IMG/VR virus record: IMGVR_UViG_3300006810_000046
Span: 1-64,000 of that record
Reading direction: 5' to 3' (one strand)
From: a virus
DNA: 64,000 nucleotides
This document shows, piece after piece, positions 61,407-64,000 of this stretch; position 1 is the first letter of the stretch; each line of letters starts with the position of its first letter. The position numbers and the translations under genes are program-made. The notes under the pieces are model-generated. The model worked only from the letters and a program-made list of their open reading frames with translations. It had not been told where the DNA came from and ran no database searches.

Positions 61407-61506
61407 AGCAATGGTTTTATTTTTTAAAAAAAGCGAATTCTTAGCTAGAATTGGAAGTGTAAAAGACTTAATAGTAATAGAGGAAAATAATGAAAATAAA
61501 AATTAA
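61333..61506 (+). CDS. Small SH3/tudor-like protein (57 aa)
   Basis: The frame is open from a TTG at 61258, but ATG 61333 with AAGGAG 10 bp upstream is the better start. The product MKPGSKVFHQKLGTGVI, then AMVLFFKKSEFLARI, resembles a small tudor-type barrel as in the UvrD C-terminus (V-x-H-x-x-F-G-x-G-x-V). It overlaps the 61251 gene by 74 bp in a different frame and ends 17 bp inside dut. Function unknown. Confidence 0.6.
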   Translation: MKPGSKVFHQKLGTGVILTMEKRNRAMVLFFKKSEFLARIGSVKDLIVIEENNENKN

Positions 61507-61906
61507 AAAACTTCACAATGATGCCGTAATTCCACAGTATGCAAAGCCAGGAGATGCTGGCATGGATTTAACTGCGGTCGATGTATCCGCTGATCTTGGA
61601 TATTTAACTTATAAAACCGGAATAGCAATTCAGATACCTGAAGGTCATGTAGGATTGCTATTCCCTAGATCTTCTATCTACAAGACTGGTCAAACACTTT
61701 CAAATTGTGTTGGAGTTATCGATTCAGGATACAGAGGAGAGATTATGATGAAGTTTACTCCTTCACCTTACAGTAATGACTATCAGATTGGTGATAGAAT
61801 AGGTCAGATAATGATTTTACCTTATCCGCAAATTAAGTTTGAAGAAGTAGAGTCGCTTGATGAATCTGATCGCGGAGAAGGCGGATATGGAAGCACCGGT
61901 AAATGA
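61490..61906 (+). CDS. dut: Trimeric dUTPase
   Basis: This 138-residue protein has all five dUTPase motifs: G-D-A-G-M-D-L (residue ~22), P-R-S-S (near 60), G-V-I-D-S-G-Y-R-G-E-I (near 76), R-I-G-Q-I-M (near 103) and R-G-E-G-G-Y-G-S-T-G-K at the C-terminus. It converts dUTP to dUMP, lowering dUTP and feeding thymidylate synthesis (ThyX). GAGG precedes the ATG. Its end overlaps the next gene by 20 bp. Confidence 0.95.
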   Translation: MKIKIKKLHNDAVIPQYAKPGDAGMDLTAVDVSADLGYLTYKTGIAIQIPEGHVGLLFPRSSIYKTGQTLSNCVGVIDSGYRGEIMMKFTPSPYSNDYQIGDRIGQIMILPYPQIKFEEVESLDESDRGEGGYGSTGK

Positions 61907-62144
61907 AAAAGACATAAAGCCTGGTGACTTTATTTTAATAAAAATAATGAGCAGGTGGAAAAAATACGAAGTGTCAAGTGTTAAGGACGATTGGATTTAC
62001 TTTAAAAATCCCGATGGGAAAGAATTTTTCCTGAATACTAAAATACACATTAATCACATGAAATATCCTAAGGTTAAAAAACCTAAAAAAGATGAGAAAC
62101 CAAAAGCTCAAAAGAAAAAAACAAGGAAAAAGAAAAATGAGTGA
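61887..62144 (+). CDS. Small SH3-like basic protein (85 aa)
   Basis: ATG 61887 is chosen over a TTG at 61857 because GGAGAAGG lies upstream. The product has a beta-barrel-like N-terminal half (I-K-P-G-D-F-I-L-I-K, then Y-E-V-S-S-V, W-I-Y-F-K-N, E-F-F-L) and a very basic Lys-rich tail. A KOW/SH3-type domain is possible. It overlaps dut by 20 bp and apt by 8 bp. Function unknown; the tail could bind nucleic acid. Confidence 0.65.
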   Translation: MEAPVNEKDIKPGDFILIKIMSRWKKYEVSSVKDDWIYFKNPDGKEFFLNTKIHINHMKYPKVKKPKKDEKPKAQKKKTRKKKNE

Positions 62145-62697
62145 ATACGATTTTATGCTAAAAAGAATACAAAAGCTGATTATTGATGTTCCAGACTTTC
62201 CAAAGTCTGGAATTCTATTTAAAGACATCTCGCCTATCTTCAGTGATCAAAGCGAGCTAAGAAACTTAATCACAGCGCAAGCACGTTTCATAAAAAACAA
62301 CGGGCGAGACTTTGATAAAATCGTGGCGATAGAATCACGAGGTTTTCTTTTAGGGGCACTTTTAGCTTACGAAACAGGTTTACCCCTAGTGCTTGCCAGA
62401 AAAGCAGGAAAGCTGCCTAGAGAAACTGTGTCAGCTGCTTACGGGCTAGAGTACGGAAGCGACAAAATTGAGATTCACACTAGTGACATTAAACAAGACG
62501 ATCACATCTTGATTGTTGACGATGTTTTGGCAACTGGTGGAACAGCGTCAGCAGTTGCTGATATTGTTGACTCGCTAGGCGGAAAAGTTGCAGGTTTTTG
62601 GTTTCTCATGGAAGTAAAAGGATTGGAAGGTCAAGATTCTTTGATTAATAACTGTCCATTTATTGATGCGAGTGATATAGAGGTAGTTTTAAGCTAA
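62137..62697 (+). CDS. apt: Adenine phosphoribosyltransferase
   Basis: I start at ATG 62137 (186 residues; the frame is open to 62092). It has the Apt layout: P-D-F-P-K-S-G-I-L-F-K-D-I-S-P, E-S-R-G-F-L-L-G-A, A-R-K-A-G-K-L-P and the PRPP-binding motif ILIVDDVLATGGT near residue 125. It converts adenine and PRPP to AMP. In the phage it fits salvage of bases released by the deoxyribosyltransferase-like enzyme or by host DNA breakdown. It overlaps the previous gene by 8 bp. Confidence 0.93.
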   Translation: MSEYDFMLKRIQKLIIDVPDFPKSGILFKDISPIFSDQSELRNLITAQARFIKNNGRDFDKIVAIESRGFLLGALLAYETGLPLVLARKAGKLPRETVSAAYGLEYGSDKIEIHTSDIKQDDHILIVDDVLATGGTASAVADIVDSLGGKVAGFWFLMEVKGLEGQDSLINNCPFIDASDIEVVLS

Positions 62698-62726
62698 GAC
62701 TGATATATGTTTAAAGCGGAGATTTA

Positions 62727-62768
62727 ATGAGAAATCATATTAGAAAACTAATATTAGAAGTCATTTAA
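62727..62768 (+). CDS. 13-residue orphan leader ORF
   Basis: ATG 62727 lies 6 bp after a GCGGAG ribosome binding site and codes for MRNHIRKLILEVI then TAA. The peptide matches the leader part (basic amphipathic helix with I-L-E) of the leader proteins but has no body. It may be a remnant whose body was lost, a free peptide, or the seed of new gene fusions. The next gene starts 80 bp later. Confidence 0.55.
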   Translation: MRNHIRKLILEVI

Positions 62769-62847
62769 AAATAATTGATGCAACTACATTTTAATTTATT
62801 TTTTGTCTTTGTTGATTAAAATATACAATATTAACAAGGAGATAAAA

Positions 62848-63849
62848 ATGAAAAGAGCATTAGTAACAGGTGGTTGTGGCTTTATTGGAAGCAACCTGAC
62901 AAAAAAACTAGTAAAACTAGGCTGGCAAGTAGATGTAGTAGACAATATGTCTAACGGTCACCTTGAGTTATTGGAAGGTTTAAAACTAAGAGTCTTGCCA
63001 AATGGCTCGTTTTTTACAGCTTATAAAATGCAGCCTGATTTAAAAAGAGAAAAAGACGAAGTCTTGGTAATTCAAGATGACTTTTCAGATGACAATGTAC
63101 TGAATGCAGTTTATCAGGGCTTGTATGATACAATATTTCACCAAGCAGCTATGCCGAGAGTTTCTTATTCTGTTGAATTTCCAGCAGAAACGACATACGA
63201 AAACATCTCTAAAACTATTAAGCTATTTGAAGCTGCATCAGAATCTGTCAATAGAATCGTTTGGGCATCCTCATCCTCAGTTTACGGAGGAGCTAAAAAC
63301 CTGCCTACAAAAGAAACAGAAAAGAAAGATCCAAAAAGCCCATATGCGTGGCAGAAATCAGCTATAGAGGATTTTTCTAAATTAGCCTATGATTTATATG
63401 GCCTTGACATTGTTTGTTTGCGATACTTTAACGTCTTTGGTCCAGGACAGTACGGCGACAGTCCTTATTCCACGGCAGTTTCTGCATGGTGTCATGCAAT
63501 TAAAAGTGGTGAAGAATGTAGATCAGACGGTGATGGCGAGCAAACACGCGACATGTGTTATATTGATAACGTTGTTAGCGCAAATATTTTGGCAGCTATG
63601 AGAAAAGAACCTTTTAAAGGTGCCTGCTATAATATCGCTTGTGGTAGAAAAGTTTCAAACAATGAAATACTTGAAGCTTTAAAAGATCGACTAGGCGATA
63701 AAGTAAAAGTTAGACATGCTCCCGAAAGAGCTGGAGATGTAAAGCACACATTAGCCAGTTATCAAAAAGCCCATACAGACTTTGGATACGAGCCACTTGT
63801 TCATTTTTGGGAAGGTTTAGAGAAAACACTTGTCTGGTGGAATATATAA
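62848..63849 (+). CDS. NAD-dependent sugar-nucleotide epimerase/dehydratase (SDR family)
   Basis: I choose ATG 62848 (333 residues, AAGGAG upstream; frame open to 62803). The Rossmann motif GGCGFIG is at residues 8-14, D-N-M-S-N-G near residue 34, and the catalytic Y-x3-K is Y-A-W-Q-K near residue 172. R-Y-F-N-V-F-G-P near 198 is typical of UDP-glucose 4-epimerase/dehydratase relatives. It probably alters a UDP- or dTDP-sugar for envelope glycans, or for modification of phage DNA or virions. Substrate cannot be told. The next gene starts 27 bp downstream. Confidence 0.9.
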   Translation: MKRALVTGGCGFIGSNLTKKLVKLGWQVDVVDNMSNGHLELLEGLKLRVLPNGSFFTAYKMQPDLKREKDEVLVIQDDFSDDNVLNAVYQGLYDTIFHQAAMPRVSYSVEFPAETTYENISKTIKLFEAASESVNRIVWASSSSVYGGAKNLPTKETEKKDPKSPYAWQKSAIEDFSKLAYDLYGLDIVCLRYFNVFGPGQYGDSPYSTAVSAWCHAIKSGEECRSDGDGEQTRDMCYIDNVVSANILAAMRKEPFKGACYNIACGRKVSNNEILEALKDRLGDKVKVRHAPERAGDVKHTLASYQKAHTDFGYEPLVHFWEGLEKTLVWWNI

Positions 63850-63876
63850 TATAGTACAATAATGTTGTGAGGAAAA

Positions 63877-64000
63877 ATGAACAAAATAATTCAGCAGCTT
63901 ATTAGAGAGCTTTTAAAAGAATCTGATGATGAAAAGAAAAAGAAGACCCAGACCCCTAAGGGATATCTTTCCATAAGAAACGTTTCAAGTCCTGTCAGCA
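63877..64000 (+). CDS. Leader-bearing protein, cut by the window end
   Basis: ATG 63877 follows a TGAGG ribosome binding site. The visible 41 residues start MNKIIQQLIRELLKES, an amphipathic helix ending L-K-E-S, the clearest match to the (I/L)-x-E break of the leader family, followed by a Lys-rich stretch and a new domain start. It continues past the window. Confidence 0.65.
   Translation, partial: MNKIIQQLIRELLKESDDEKKKKTQTPKGYLSIRNVSSPVS

Noticed and set aside
1-64000. TAA read as a sense codon, to explain the in-frame TAA in the SSB gene and the one before the 24.0 kb ORF
   Set aside because: Almost all other genes end normally with TAA at the expected length, and no gene shows internal TAA codons in conserved regions apart from these sites.
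1-64000. tRNA genes, CRISPR arrays, integrase or insertion sequences
   Set aside because: No stretch showed a convincing T-loop plus acceptor pairing, no spaced direct repeats of CRISPR type, and no recombinase or transposase motifs. A covariance-model scan would be needed to exclude a divergent tRNA.

Overview
The window is a gene-dense, A+T-rich piece of a tailed-phage genome. It carries a T4-type contractile-tail (myovirus) structural module followed by a virulent-phage replication and nucleotide-metabolism module. Almost everything is on the + strand; only two genes (about 5.2-6.2 kb) face the other way. I see no integrase, transposase, CRISPR array, rRNA or convincing tRNA, so this looks like a lytic, probably environmental phage rather than a prophage. 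The replication set is unlike T4 itself: a family C polymerase (DnaE) and a very small family A polymerase, plus a class II ribonucleotide reductase. The host cannot be told from the sequence.

Layout. 0-3 kb: end of the scaffold gene (gp22-like) and the major capsid protein (gp23-like). 3-7.5 kb: accessory proteins, including an exported metzincin protease and the minus-strand pair. 7.5-18.7 kb: neck (gp13/14/15-like), two tandem tail-sheath paralogues, tail tube, and a gp26-like baseplate assembly protein. 18.7-28.2 kb: a small chaperone-like ORF, a tape-measure-like protein, a gp53-like wedge protein and a large hub-like protein. 28.2-37.3 kb: Pol A, gp32-like SSB, UvsX recombinase, 5'-3' exonuclease, DnaB/gp41-type helicase and class II RNR. 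37.3-46.3 kb: ClpP-like protease, Dps/ferritin-like protein, amidase endolysin, ThyX and two giant leader-WCT-LRV-repeat proteins. 46.4-48 kb: tail-fibre-like protein. 48-64 kb: J-domain protein, Fpg/Nei glycosylase, two all-alpha NTP pyrophosphatases (one fused to a HAD phosphatase), a divergent ThyX, a nucleoside deoxyribosyltransferase-like protein, DnaE, a kinase-ThyA fusion, dUTPase, Apt and a sugar-nucleotide epimerase.

Three things stand out. (1) At least ten otherwise unrelated proteins begin with the same kind of 12-20 residue basic amphipathic helix ending in (I/L)-x-E. This resembles the capsid-targeting sequences of T4 internal head proteins, so these may be packaged and ejected; two of them are ~800-850 residue paralogues with a WCT-motif domain and LRV/HEAT-like repeats. 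(2) A promoter with fixed geometry, (T)GTGTAAAY-N15-TATAAT, precedes at least eight genes, mostly replication and nucleotide genes. (3) The nucleotide genes (ThyX, divergent ThyX with RHRx7C, dNMP kinase fused to a ThyA-like domain, two dUTPase/MazG-type enzymes, HAD phosphatase, Dut, deoxyribosyltransferase) would suit either thymidylate supply or a modified pyrimidine in phage DNA.

Caution: five genes show interrupted frames (gp26/chaperone junction, start of the 24.0 kb gene, SSB tail, the 55.0 kb gene, DnaE). Three would be repaired by one added base, mostly in short runs, which is typical of consensus error; one lies exactly on a canonical -1 slippery heptamer, and one (SSB) is an in-frame stop that an indel cannot explain.
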